Part shown: piece after piece, positions 1 to 7,092 of the stretch | Layout: each line of letters begins with the position of its first letter | How positions within the stretch are numbered: position 1 is the stretch's first letter | Assembly: GCA_009779895.1 (NCBI GenBank) | Contig: WRBB01000030.1 | Coordinates: 1-33,760 of the forward strand | From: Lachnospiraceae bacterium | GTDB taxonomy: Bacteria; Bacillota; Clostridia; Lachnospirales; Lachnospiraceae | Length of the DNA: 33,760 bases | Direction: 5' to 3' | Notes under the pieces: generated by a model | What the model was told of the DNA's origin: nothing | Databases searched by the model: none | The model's input: only the letters and a program-made list of their open reading frames with translations | Made by a program: the position numbers and the translations under genes

Positions 1-1457
1 ACTCGTTAAAGGCTACCTTGTTGGTGAACCGAATTGAAGAAGCAACCGGTGTTCGAATAAGCATAAGAGATATCTTCCAAAGGGTTACGGTTGCAGGGAT
101 TTGTTTCGCCGTTGCAGAGGGTGGCGGAATGTATGAGCCGATTCCTAAGGCAGAGGAAAAGGAGTATTATCCACTCTCGTTTTCGCAAAAAATGTATTTC
201 TTAACGGGTAAGTTGTGGGATTATAATGGATTGGAAATATCACATAATATTCCGATGGCATTTAAAGTGACTGGGGCATTTGATCCGGAAAAGGCGGAAG
301 CTATGTTTGAAACTTTAATGCAACGTTATGAAATATTGCGAACAAGTTTCCATTTGGTGAACGGTGAAACGGTTATGAAAATCCATGACAGGGCAGAAAT
401 GGATATAACATACGAAGAGTATTCCGCCGGGGAAAGTATAGAAACACTTGCTTCTGATTTTGTTCGTCCTTTTGATTTGACTGCTGTTCCGTTGATGCGC
501 GCAAAAGTCATCAAAATAGAGGAAGAAGCGTTTTTGCTTTGTTTGGATTCACATCACATTATTTCAGATGGTATATCCAGTGAGTTGTTATTGGAAGAGT
601 TCATCACTTTATATACAGGCGGTAGCCTTTCTCCTGTGCGACTACAGTATAAAGATTATAGTGAATGGATGTTGGGAAGACAACTGGATTCTCAATGGGA
701 GTATTGGAACAATCATTTTGCAAAAGGTATGCCAAAATTACAATTGCCGGAGGATTACCCCAGATCAAAAGAAAAGAAATTTGAAGCGGATGTGATTGTA
801 AAAAAATTGGATCAAAAATTGTGTGAAAAAATAGTTCGTATTGGTCAGAAATTGGATATGACGGAATACATGTCATGGTTATCCATGATTATGATTTTGC
901 TTGGTAAATACAGTGTTGCAGAAGGTGTTGTGGTAGGGAGTTCTGTTTCCGGAAGGACGCACCGAGATACAGAAAACATGCAAGGGGTATTTGTAAATCG
1001 GTTACTGATGAGTAGTAAGCCGGAAAAAGAAAAGTCATTGATTGGGTTTTTACAAGAAGTAAAAGAGAATTGCTTGATGGCTTATGAAAATCAAGATGTT
1101 TCTTTTGCGGCATTGGCAAAGAAATTTGATCCACAATCTGAAAAAGATGAATCGAGAATGCCTTTATATAAGGTTCATTACACATTTTTGGAAAGAGCGG
1201 ATGATGTATTAGACGTAAATGTAGAGGGGTTGAGATTTGAAGATGTCAAGCTTGATATAATAGATAGGGAAGCAAAATTTGATTTAGCTTGTTCGATTCG
1301 TGTGTTCGAAAGTGATTATATGGTAGTTTTTAAATATCGCACGGATTTGTTTAAAGAGAACACAATTGAAGTGATGGTGGAAGAATTTATTCAAATTTTA
1401 GAAAGATTGGATGAAGCGCAGGATCAGATTCTGGGGAATTTATCTCATGAAGTTTAA
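1..1457 (+). CDS. Nonribosomal peptide synthetase, C-terminal part (carrier domain end plus terminal condensation domain)
   Basis: This is the 3' end of a gene that starts before the window; 484 codons are visible from base 3. The first residues read SLKA and continue like the second half of a peptidyl carrier domain (RIEEATG, then F-x3-T), so the serine at bases 3-5 should carry the phosphopantetheine arm. A full condensation domain follows, with family motifs in order: SFSQKMYF, RYEILRTSF, the catalytic HHIISDG at 552-572, YKDYSEW, GVFVNRLLM and YENQDVSFAAL. This domain normally joins two amino acyl units on carrier domains. Nothing follows it: no adenylation, carrier or thioesterase domain. 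It may therefore release or cyclise the product, or hand it to a partner in trans. An ABC exporter and a phosphopantetheinyl transferase are tightly linked downstream. The product cannot be predicted because no adenylation domain is visible. Confidence 0.93.
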   Translation, partial: SLKATLLVNRIEEATGVRISIRDIFQRVTVAGICFAVAEGGGMYEPIPKAEEKEYYPLSFSQKMYFLTGKLWDYNGLEISHNIPMAFKVTGAFDPEKAEAMFETLMQRYEILRTSFHLVNGETVMKIHDRAEMDITYEEYSAGESIETLASDFVRPFDLTAVPLMRAKVIKIEEEAFLLCLDSHHIISDGISSELLLEEFITLYTGGSLSPVRLQYKDYSEWMLGRQLDSQWEYWNNHFAKGMPKLQLPEDYPRSKEKKFEADVIVKKLDQKLCEKIVRIGQKLDMTEYMSWLSMIMILLGKYSVAEGVVVGSSVSGRTHRDTENMQGVFVNRLLMSSKPEKEKSLIGFLQEVKENCLMAYENQDVSFAALAKKFDPQSEKDESRMPLYKVHYTFLERADDVLDVNVEGLRFEDVKLDIIDREAKFDLACSIRVFESDYMVVFKYRTDLFKENTIEVMVEEFIQILERLDEAQDQILGNLSHEV

Positions 1458-1471
1458 GTATGGAGATGGAA

Positions 1472-2395
1472 ATGGAAAAAATTATAGAAGTTACATCATT
1501 GGTAAAAAGTTACTTTGTGCAAGGAAAAGAGGTTGAGGCGGTTAAAGGGATTGATTTTTATGTAGAACAAGGGACAATGTTTTCGTTTTTGGGGAAAAAC
1601 GGTGCAGGAAAATCAACCACGATTGACATCCTTTGTACGCTTCTAAAGCCGGATGGCGGAAAGGTAGTAATCAATGGTTATGAATTGGGAAAAAATGATT
1701 TTGAAATCAGAAAATCAATCGGAATTGTTTTTCAAAGGAGTTTACTGGATGCTACATTAACTGTTTATGAAAATTTAAAGATTAGGGGGCAATTCTATAA
1801 ATTTTCAAGAAAAAAACTGAAAGAGCGTATGGAAGCGGTGATTGAAATTGCACAGCTGGGAGAATTTCTTCACCGTCCGTATGAAAAATTGTCCGGTGGG
1901 CAAAGAAGAAGAGCCGATATTGCCAGAGCACTTATTAATACACCTAAAATTTTATTTTTAGATGAGCCAACGACGGGTTTGGATTCTCAAACACGGAAAG
2001 ATATTTGGGCAACGATTAGAAATTTGCAAAAAGAAAAAGGGGTTACTGTTTTCCTAACGACTCATTACATGGAGGAAGCAGAACAATCTGATTATATTAC
2101 GATTATGGGATATGGTGAAATCTTAGCAAAAGGAACGCCTTTGGAGCTAAAACAAAAATATTGCCATGATTTATTAAAGATTGTACCAAAAAGCTCGGAA
2201 GTATTCCAAAAAAAGCTCATAGCAGATGAAATTAAGTTTTCGCAAAAAGGCGAAGTGATTGAAATCAAACTGGATTCAACGGTAGAGGCGATTCCTTTCG
2301 TTACACAATTTGAAGAGGATATCATCAATGTTGAAATCATTAATGGAACGATGGATGATGTTTTTTTGGATATAACAGGCAGAAAGGATACATAG
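1472..2395 (+). CDS. ABC transporter ATP-binding protein, DrrA-like (exporter 1)
   Basis: ATPase subunit of a two-gene ABC exporter, probably for the peptide made by the upstream synthetase. From the chosen start the Walker A is GKNGAGKST (residues 41-49), signature LSGGQRRR (140-147), Walker B ILFLDEP (160-166) and H-loop histidine near 198. The C-terminal 80 residues resemble the extra domain of DrrA/daunorubicin-resistance ATPases. Three in-frame ATGs lie at 1460, 1466 and 1472. I prefer 1472 because GGAG at 1462-1465 is 6 bases ahead, the protein then begins MEKIIEV like its paralogue at 7975 (MKKIIEV), and both become exactly 307 residues. The gap to the synthetase stop is tiny, which suggests one transcript. 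The Q-loop reads VFQRS where the paralogue has VFQDS. Confidence 0.93.
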   Translation: MEKIIEVTSLVKSYFVQGKEVEAVKGIDFYVEQGTMFSFLGKNGAGKSTTIDILCTLLKPDGGKVVINGYELGKNDFEIRKSIGIVFQRSLLDATLTVYENLKIRGQFYKFSRKKLKERMEAVIEIAQLGEFLHRPYEKLSGGQRRRADIARALINTPKILFLDEPTTGLDSQTRKDIWATIRNLQKEKGVTVFLTTHYMEEAEQSDYITIMGYGEILAKGTPLELKQKYCHDLLKIVPKSSEVFQKKLIADEIKFSQKGEVIEIKLDSTVEAIPFVTQFEEDIINVEIINGTMDDVFLDITGRKDT

Positions 2396-3253
2396 ATGTT
2401 AACATTGGCAAAAAGAAATTTATTGATTTATTTTAGAGACAAAATGGGTGTGTTTTTTTCTTTATTATCGGTATTACTGATCATCGCATTGTTTGTTTTA
2501 TTTTTAAGTAACACTTTTTCTCAGGAATATGGGGGAGATATCGAAGAGGTTTCAAAGGTGGTTAACAATTGGATATTTGCCGGGATTCTAGGTGTAACGA
2601 CAGTGACAACAACAAAAGGGGCTTTTGTTGTTATGGTAAATGATAAAGTAAGTCATATCTATAAAGATTTTTATTCGACCCCGGTACAGCGCTATCGAAT
2701 TGTTGCGGGTTATGCGTTGGGTGCATTTTTTGTGGGAACAATCATGAGTGTGATTATTTTTGTCGTTTTGATTTCCTACAATGCGATTATAGGAAGCCAT
2801 GTGATGTCGGTGCTGAACATGTTAAAAACGATAGGTGTTATATTGTTGAGTGTTTTGTTGAATGCATTTATGATTTTTTTCTTTACTATGTTCATCAAGA
2901 CAAACCAAGCTTTTGCTGCCATTTCTACTATTTTAGGTACTCTGATTGGTTTTATGATGGGTATTTACGTTCCAATGGGAGAGTTGCCGGGCGTGGTTCA
3001 GAGTTTGATCCGTTTTTTCCCTCAATCGTATACAACAAAATTATTTAGACGCTTGTTTATTGATGGTATTGCAGAGGATGCGTTCTCACATATTCCGGCT
3101 CAATATTTGCAACAATTTCAAGAAGATATGGGGGTTATTTATGTGATTAATGGTTATCAGCTTACGATGTTTGATGGCGTACTTGTTTTAGCGGCAACCT
3201 CGATTATTTTCTTTTTCTTATCAGTTTGGAGAATGTCAAGAAGATATGTTTAA
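2396..3253 (+). CDS. ABC-2 type transporter permease (exporter 1)
   Basis: Membrane partner of the preceding ATPase, 285 residues. Its ATG directly follows the ATPase stop codon. An N-terminal hydrophobic segment (about residues 20-40, after a basic KRNLLIYFRDK start) is followed by a larger extracytoplasmic stretch and about five further membrane segments, ending in a basic tail (RMSRRYV). This layout is typical of ABC-2/DrrB permeases. Aligned by eye it is homologous along its whole length to the permease at 8895: both carry a TTxxGAF segment, a GTLIGFxMGIY segment near residue 190 and an IPAxYLxxFQEDMG-like stretch near the end. The substrate is unknown. Export of, or immunity to, the linked nonribosomal peptide is the natural inference. 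Confidence 0.9.
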   Translation: MLTLAKRNLLIYFRDKMGVFFSLLSVLLIIALFVLFLSNTFSQEYGGDIEEVSKVVNNWIFAGILGVTTVTTTKGAFVVMVNDKVSHIYKDFYSTPVQRYRIVAGYALGAFFVGTIMSVIIFVVLISYNAIIGSHVMSVLNMLKTIGVILLSVLLNAFMIFFFTMFIKTNQAFAAISTILGTLIGFMMGIYVPMGELPGVVQSLIRFFPQSYTTKLFRRLFIDGIAEDAFSHIPAQYLQQFQEDMGVIYVINGYQLTMFDGVLVLAATSIIFFFLSVWRMSRRYV

Positions 3254-3956
3254 GATGAAAGTGAGAAGAAAAATTAAAAATTGTATTTATGTATCAAAAA
3301 TCGAACCATCCTTAAATCAAAAAAGGTACCATGAGTTGCTGCAAATGATTTCAAAAGAAAATAGAGACAAGTGCAGTCGCTTTAAATTTAAAGAAGATGC
3401 TTTACGAACGTTGTATGGGGAATTAATGGTTCGTCACATAATAGGTCAGCAATTTTTCTTAAGAAATGAAGAAATTGAAATATTAAAAGGTGATGCGGGG
3501 AAACCATATGTGAAAAATATTCCCGTTCATTTTAATATTTCTCATTCAGGTGATTTTGTTGTTTGTGCTTTTAGTGAACAAGAAGTGGGTATTGATATTG
3601 AACAAATAAAAGAGATTGACTTAAAGATTGCCTATCGTTTTTTTTCTAAATCGGAATATGAGGATTTGTTTCAACAAAGTATCATACACCAGTTGGACTA
3701 TTTCTTTTCATTATGGACGTTGAAGGAAAGTTATTTGAAATGGATCGGGAGTGGGATGGCGATTCCCTTGGATTCTTTTTGTTTTAAAATAACAGATGCC
3801 GGTATTTCTTTGTTGGATAAGAATCGAAAGGCATTGCCGTTTTTCAAACAAATTTGGATGGATGGTTATAAGTTGGCGGTTTGTTCTATGATGGATAATT
3901 TTCCGGATCAGGTGGAAAAAATTAGTATAGAGAAGATAGGTATAGGTTATGGATGA
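3246..3956 (+). CDS. 4'-phosphopantetheinyl transferase, Sfp type
   Basis: Transfers the phosphopantetheine arm of coenzyme A to the conserved serine of carrier domains, here most likely those of the synthetase at the window start. At 236 residues it matches the Sfp/Gsp class rather than the short AcpS class. Family motifs are visible: HFNISHSG (95-102), the magnesium-binding GIDIEQ (115-120, Asp117 and Glu119) and WTLKESYLK (157-165, Glu161). It overlaps the end of the permease gene by 8 bases, so the two are probably translationally coupled and belong to the synthetase operon. A second ATG lies three codons in (3255); the choice between them is uncertain. Confidence 0.93.
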   Translation: MFKMKVRRKIKNCIYVSKIEPSLNQKRYHELLQMISKENRDKCSRFKFKEDALRTLYGELMVRHIIGQQFFLRNEEIEILKGDAGKPYVKNIPVHFNISHSGDFVVCAFSEQEVGIDIEQIKEIDLKIAYRFFSKSEYEDLFQQSIIHQLDYFFSLWTLKESYLKWIGSGMAIPLDSFCFKITDAGISLLDKNRKALPFFKQIWMDGYKLAVCSMMDNFPDQVEKISIEKIGIGYG

Positions 3957-3971
3957 ATGAGGTAGTTTACG

Positions 3972-4778
3972 ATGGGTGTAAAAGACAGAGATTTGGACAG
4001 ACTTGTGCAAGAGGAGATAATGTTATTGCTGATGTCAGCAGATTTGGTGGAGGATATCCAAATCTATCCGGAGATAGATTCTACAAATCGAGAAGCAAAA
4101 GCACAAGTAGAAGCGGGTGCAACCCATGGAACAGTGATACTTGCCGAACGGCAAATAGCCGGCAAGGGGAGGCAAGGCAGGTCGTTTTTTTCTCCGCGAG
4201 GGACCGGACTGTATATGAGTTTTGTTTTGGATTCAAAACAGTTGGGATTTCATAATCCAGTAGCAATTACAGCTTATGCGGCGGTGTGTGTGTGTGAAAC
4301 AATAGAAAAAATATGTCATGTGTATCCCGTTATAAAGTGGGTGAATGATGTCTTTTTAAATAGTAGAAAGATATGTGGTATATTAACCGAAGTTATTACA
4401 GTATCTGAAAATGAAGATACAAATAAAATGATTCTTGGTATTGGTATCAATGTTAGTGTAAAACAGGAAGATTTTCCGAAAGAACTTAGAGATATCGCAA
4501 CTTCTATTTATCCGGAGGGCACCTCCTTGGTTACCAGAAATCAACTAGCGGCTGAAATTATAAATCGTGTACTCTGTGCAGATAAACCTGATGAAGCAAA
4601 GCTATTTCTTCAATATAAAGCGCGATTATTTATGTTAAACACTGAAATTATTGTGGTACAAGGCAAAGAAAAATATAAGGCAATTTCATTGGATGTTAAC
4701 GAATATGGTCAGTTAATTGTACGGACCTTAGAGGGTGAAATAAAAACGCTTGTATTTGGTGAAGTCCAGATTCTTTAA
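3972..4778 (+). CDS. birA: Biotin--[acetyl-CoA-carboxylase] ligase, catalytic-only form
   Basis: Activates biotin with ATP and attaches it to the lysine of biotin-carrier proteins such as the acetyl-CoA carboxylase BCCP. The 268-residue protein shows the substrate motif IDSTNREA, the biotinyl-AMP loop GKGRQGR (64-70), KWVNDVF with its lysine (122-128) and GIGINV (156-161), then a small C-terminal domain. Only about 28 residues precede the catalytic core, so the N-terminal winged-helix DNA-binding domain of bifunctional BirA is absent and this form should not act as a classical bio repressor. ATG 3972 has a GAGGTAG site 7 bases upstream. It lies 15 bases after the transferase gene and converges with the biotin importer genes on the other strand. 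Confidence 0.93.
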   Translation: MGVKDRDLDRLVQEEIMLLLMSADLVEDIQIYPEIDSTNREAKAQVEAGATHGTVILAERQIAGKGRQGRSFFSPRGTGLYMSFVLDSKQLGFHNPVAITAYAAVCVCETIEKICHVYPVIKWVNDVFLNSRKICGILTEVITVSENEDTNKMILGIGINVSVKQEDFPKELRDIATSIYPEGTSLVTRNQLAAEIINRVLCADKPDEAKLFLQYKARLFMLNTEIIVVQGKEKYKAISLDVNEYGQLIVRTLEGEIKTLVFGEVQIL

Positions 4779-4797
4779 AAGGTAGCAAATAAAGTTT

Positions 4798-5556
4798 TTA
4801 TAAAAATAAAGCAAATATAAGAATCATAAGACAAGTACCTAGGATAATCCAGTCTATTTTGTTGGTTTTGTGTATGTATGAGCTCCTTGTTTCAGAATAG
4901 CATCTGGATTCCATGGCATAAGCGATTTCGTCTGCTCGTCGTAAGGACTGACTGAGTAAGGGTAAGGTAATTAAGCGAATTCTTCGGATTGGATTTTTGT
5001 TTAATTGTATACATCGGGATTTTTGTGCGCTTATTATTTCTACATAATTATCAAATATAAGGGGTATTAATACAAAAGTAAGATTTATTATGGTTGCAAT
5101 CCTCACCTCAGGGATAAAAGGAATCGGGCGCAAGAGCCATTCTATGGCATTTTTTAATGCCATAAGTGAAGTTGTTCCCGTTATGGCGGTACAAATCATA
5201 AGAATAATGATGAGTCGTCCGGCGAATCGAAGACCTGCGGTGATTCCTTGTATGGAAACATTTGAAATTGGAAAATTTGGTATTTGCTCACCGGGTATTG
5301 TAAAAGCATTTGAGATAAATACAATCAAAATGATAATAGCAAAGAATTTCATGTCTTTTAGTAATGCAGCAATCGGAAGCCTTGCGATTATTATGGCCAG
5401 AGTTATGATGCATATGATTACAAAATAGTGCAACCATTTGGTTGCAAAGCCGGCGGAAAGACTGAGCAGAATAAGACATAATAGTTTTAATCGGCAATCC
5501 ATTTTGTGTAGTATGGTATTTTTATGGATATAATGAAAAAAAGTTATTCCAGCCAT
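4798..5556 (-). CDS. ecfT: Energy-coupling factor transporter transmembrane protein EcfT (BioN-like)
   Basis: Membrane scaffold of an ECF-type vitamin importer, linking the ATPase to the substrate-binding BioY. It has 252 residues with several hydrophobic helices. The two cytoplasmic coupling motifs that usually read like ARG appear here as SRC in AQKSRC (about 178-182) and AMESRCY (about 214-220). It is last in a bioY-ATPase-ecfT set and its start overlaps the end of the ATPase gene by 13 bases. Because it sits beside bioY and is paired with a single ATPase gene, it is most likely the dedicated BioN subunit. It may still serve other substrate-binding units as in group II ECF systems. Confidence 0.92.
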   Translation of the reverse strand: MAGITFFHYIHKNTILHKMDCRLKLLCLILLSLSAGFATKWLHYFVIICIITLAIIIARLPIAALLKDMKFFAIIILIVFISNAFTIPGEQIPNFPISNVSIQGITAGLRFAGRLIIILMICTAITGTTSLMALKNAIEWLLRPIPFIPEVRIATIINLTFVLIPLIFDNYVEIISAQKSRCIQLNKNPIRRIRLITLPLLSQSLRRADEIAYAMESRCYSETRSSYIHKTNKIDWIILGTCLMILIFALFL

Positions 5557-6293
5557 GTCATTAAATGAATCTCCTCGTTATTTTTAAGAGGCATTCTTAT
5601 GCCGTAGTGTTTAGAGTGGAGGATTACCTCCTTGGGTGTTCCAATTTCCATCAGTTGCCCTTTATGTAAAATTGCCAATCTATCTGCATGAGCCAACACC
5701 TTTTCTAATTCATGTGTTACGAGAATAATGGTGTGACCTGTTTTATGTAGATTGATGATTTGTTTCAGAATGCTGATAACACCCGGATAATCCAGTCCTG
5801 TGAAAGGTTCGTCAAATAGAATGATTTCAGGACGCATGGCCAATACACCGGCGATGGCCAATTTTCTTTTTTGTCCACCGGACAAAACGTGAGGGTTTTG
5901 TGTAGAAAGAGCAGTAAGATTTGTTATTTCTAAAACTCTTTTTGTAATCGTATCAATTTCATGAGGGGGTAACTTGAGGTTTTCAGGGCCAAAAGCAACA
6001 TCTTCAGCTACTGTTTGGCCAACAATTTGACTGTCAGAGTCTTGAAAAACTAAGCCGATTTTCTTACGGGCTTCCACAATGTTTGCTGTAATTGCTTTCC
6101 CATCTAAAAGCACGGTTCCTTTTGTAGGGGTAAATAAACCATTTAGATGGCGTATTAAGACGGTTTTGCCAGAACCATTGGCACCTGCAATGATGAGAAA
6201 TTCTCCGGGTTTTACTTGTAAGGAAATATTTTGAATGGCTATGGTGCCATCGGGAAAAATATGTGTTAGGTTTTTGGTTTCTAAAGTAGGCAT
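5544..6293 (-). CDS. bioM: Energy-coupling factor transporter ATPase (BioM-like)
   Basis: ATPase of the biotin ECF importer, 249 residues. Visible motifs are Walker A GANGSGKT (37-44), Q-loop VFQDSDSQIVG, signature LSGGQKRK, Walker B IILFDEP and the H-loop TH in LVTHELEK. The Q-loop followed by D-x-Q and the TVAEDVAFGPENL segment are typical of EcfA/CbiO ATPases. Only one ATPase gene is present, so it probably works as a homodimer as in BioMNY systems rather than as an EcfA1/A2 pair. Its ATG directly follows the bioY stop and its 3' end overlaps ecfT, which indicates a single bioY-bioM-bioN transcript. Confidence 0.93.
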   Translation of the reverse strand: MPTLETKNLTHIFPDGTIAIQNISLQVKPGEFLIIAGANGSGKTVLIRHLNGLFTPTKGTVLLDGKAITANIVEARKKIGLVFQDSDSQIVGQTVAEDVAFGPENLKLPPHEIDTITKRVLEITNLTALSTQNPHVLSGGQKRKLAIAGVLAMRPEIILFDEPFTGLDYPGVISILKQIINLHKTGHTIILVTHELEKVLAHADRLAILHKGQLMEIGTPKEVILHSKHYGIRMPLKNNEEIHLMTWLE

Positions 6294-6884
6294 TTATTCA
6301 TCGCCCCCATCAATTTGTTGCATCGAAGAAAAAGCGTGGGTTCGTTTAAATGGAGGTAAAAGCTTATGGCTTAACGTGACAGCTACAGCAATTTTGATAA
6401 CAATACCTGCGATAAATGGTACGAAACCGACTGCAAAAGCTTCTGCCCAGTTGAAATGCATTACGATTCTCAGCCATGGTACACCAATTGAGTAAAGTAG
6501 TATATTTCCGACAATCAAGGAAAGTAAATAAGTAGGAATGGCCGGTTTCATCTTGTCGGAAATAAAACCAATGAATGCGACCATGAACAAATAACCAAAC
6601 AAAAAACCGCCGGTCGGGCCGAATAGAACGGCAAGTCCGGCTGTTCCACCAGCGAAAACAGGCAGACCAATCGCACCTAAAACCAGATACAATGTTGTGC
6701 TGATAAGACCGTATTTAAAACCTAGAAATAATCCGGCAAGCATTACAAAGAAATCAGCCAATGCGATTGGGACAGGACCAATTGGAATCGGGATACTTAT
6801 ATACCCTCCAACGATAATCAGCGCTGTAAATAAAGCGCAGTAAACAGTGATACGAAGATTCGGTGTTGATGTATTTTTAATCAT
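6294..6884 (-). CDS. bioY: Biotin transporter substrate-binding subunit BioY
   Basis: Membrane protein that captures biotin for the ECF importer, 196 residues with about six membrane helices. Characteristic BioY stretches are IPIPIGPVPI near residue 31, the GxxxGLPVFAGGTAGLAVLFGPTGG region (about 71-95, where the GPTGG motif sits) and a PFIAGIVIK segment near the C-terminus. It is the first gene of the minus-strand biotin importer operon. The ATG at 6884 has only a weak ribosome binding site (an A-rich ATAAAAATAT lies just ahead of it). With the ligase gene converging from the other side, the region forms a biotin salvage block; no biotin synthesis genes occur in the window. Confidence 0.95.
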   Translation of the reverse strand: MIKNTSTPNLRITVYCALFTALIIVGGYISIPIPIGPVPIALADFFVMLAGLFLGFKYGLISTTLYLVLGAIGLPVFAGGTAGLAVLFGPTGGFLFGYLFMVAFIGFISDKMKPAIPTYLLSLIVGNILLYSIGVPWLRIVMHFNWAEAFAVGFVPFIAGIVIKIAVAVTLSHKLLPPFKRTHAFSSMQQIDGGDE

Positions 6885-6974
6885 ATATTTTTATTGTGTG
6901 ATGTAGTTCAAAATCAAACGGCATACATCCCTTTCTTTTATTTGGTAGGTCCCATTGTAGAGGAGGTGATTGTG

Positions 6975-7009
6975 TTGACTAGAAGATGGAGCGTGTACTA
7001 TAATTATAG
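6975..7009 (+). promoter_or_regulatory. Sigma-A type promoter for the EFR1 gene, with a palindromic -10 region
   Basis: The -35 box TTGACT is at 6975-6980 and the -10 box TATAAT at 6999-7004, with an 18-base spacer. The -10 box lies inside the perfect 12-base palindrome CTATAATTATAG (6998-7009), so a TATAAT also exists on the other strand at 7008-7003. Transcription to the right would start near 7011 and give a leader of about 80 bases before the gene at 7093. Confidence 0.7.
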
Positions 7010-7031
7010 GGGAATTAGAGCAGAGACGCAA
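7003..7031 (-). promoter_or_regulatory. Possible overlapping divergent promoter for bioY
   Basis: The palindrome that holds the rightward -10 also gives TATAAT on the minus strand (7008-7003). Seventeen bases further up that strand is TTGCGT (7031-7026), a weak -35. If used, it would place the bioY start of transcription near 6996, with a leader of about 110 bases, and the two promoters would compete for polymerase. This is a tentative reading of the sequence. Confidence 0.3.
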
Positions 7032-7092
7032 GTGCTTACACATGAAATAAATTGCTGAATGACCCTAGCAAAATGAAAGGGATTGTGAAAAA

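Noticed and set aside
3953-4255. 100-codon frame overlapping the start of the biotin ligase gene
   Set aside because: It is another frame of the ligase coding region, with low-complexity Ser/Arg content and no homology I recognise.
5090-5428. 112-codon plus-strand frame opposite ecfT
   Set aside because: It is the complement of membrane-helix codons of ecfT, without a start site or conserved motif.
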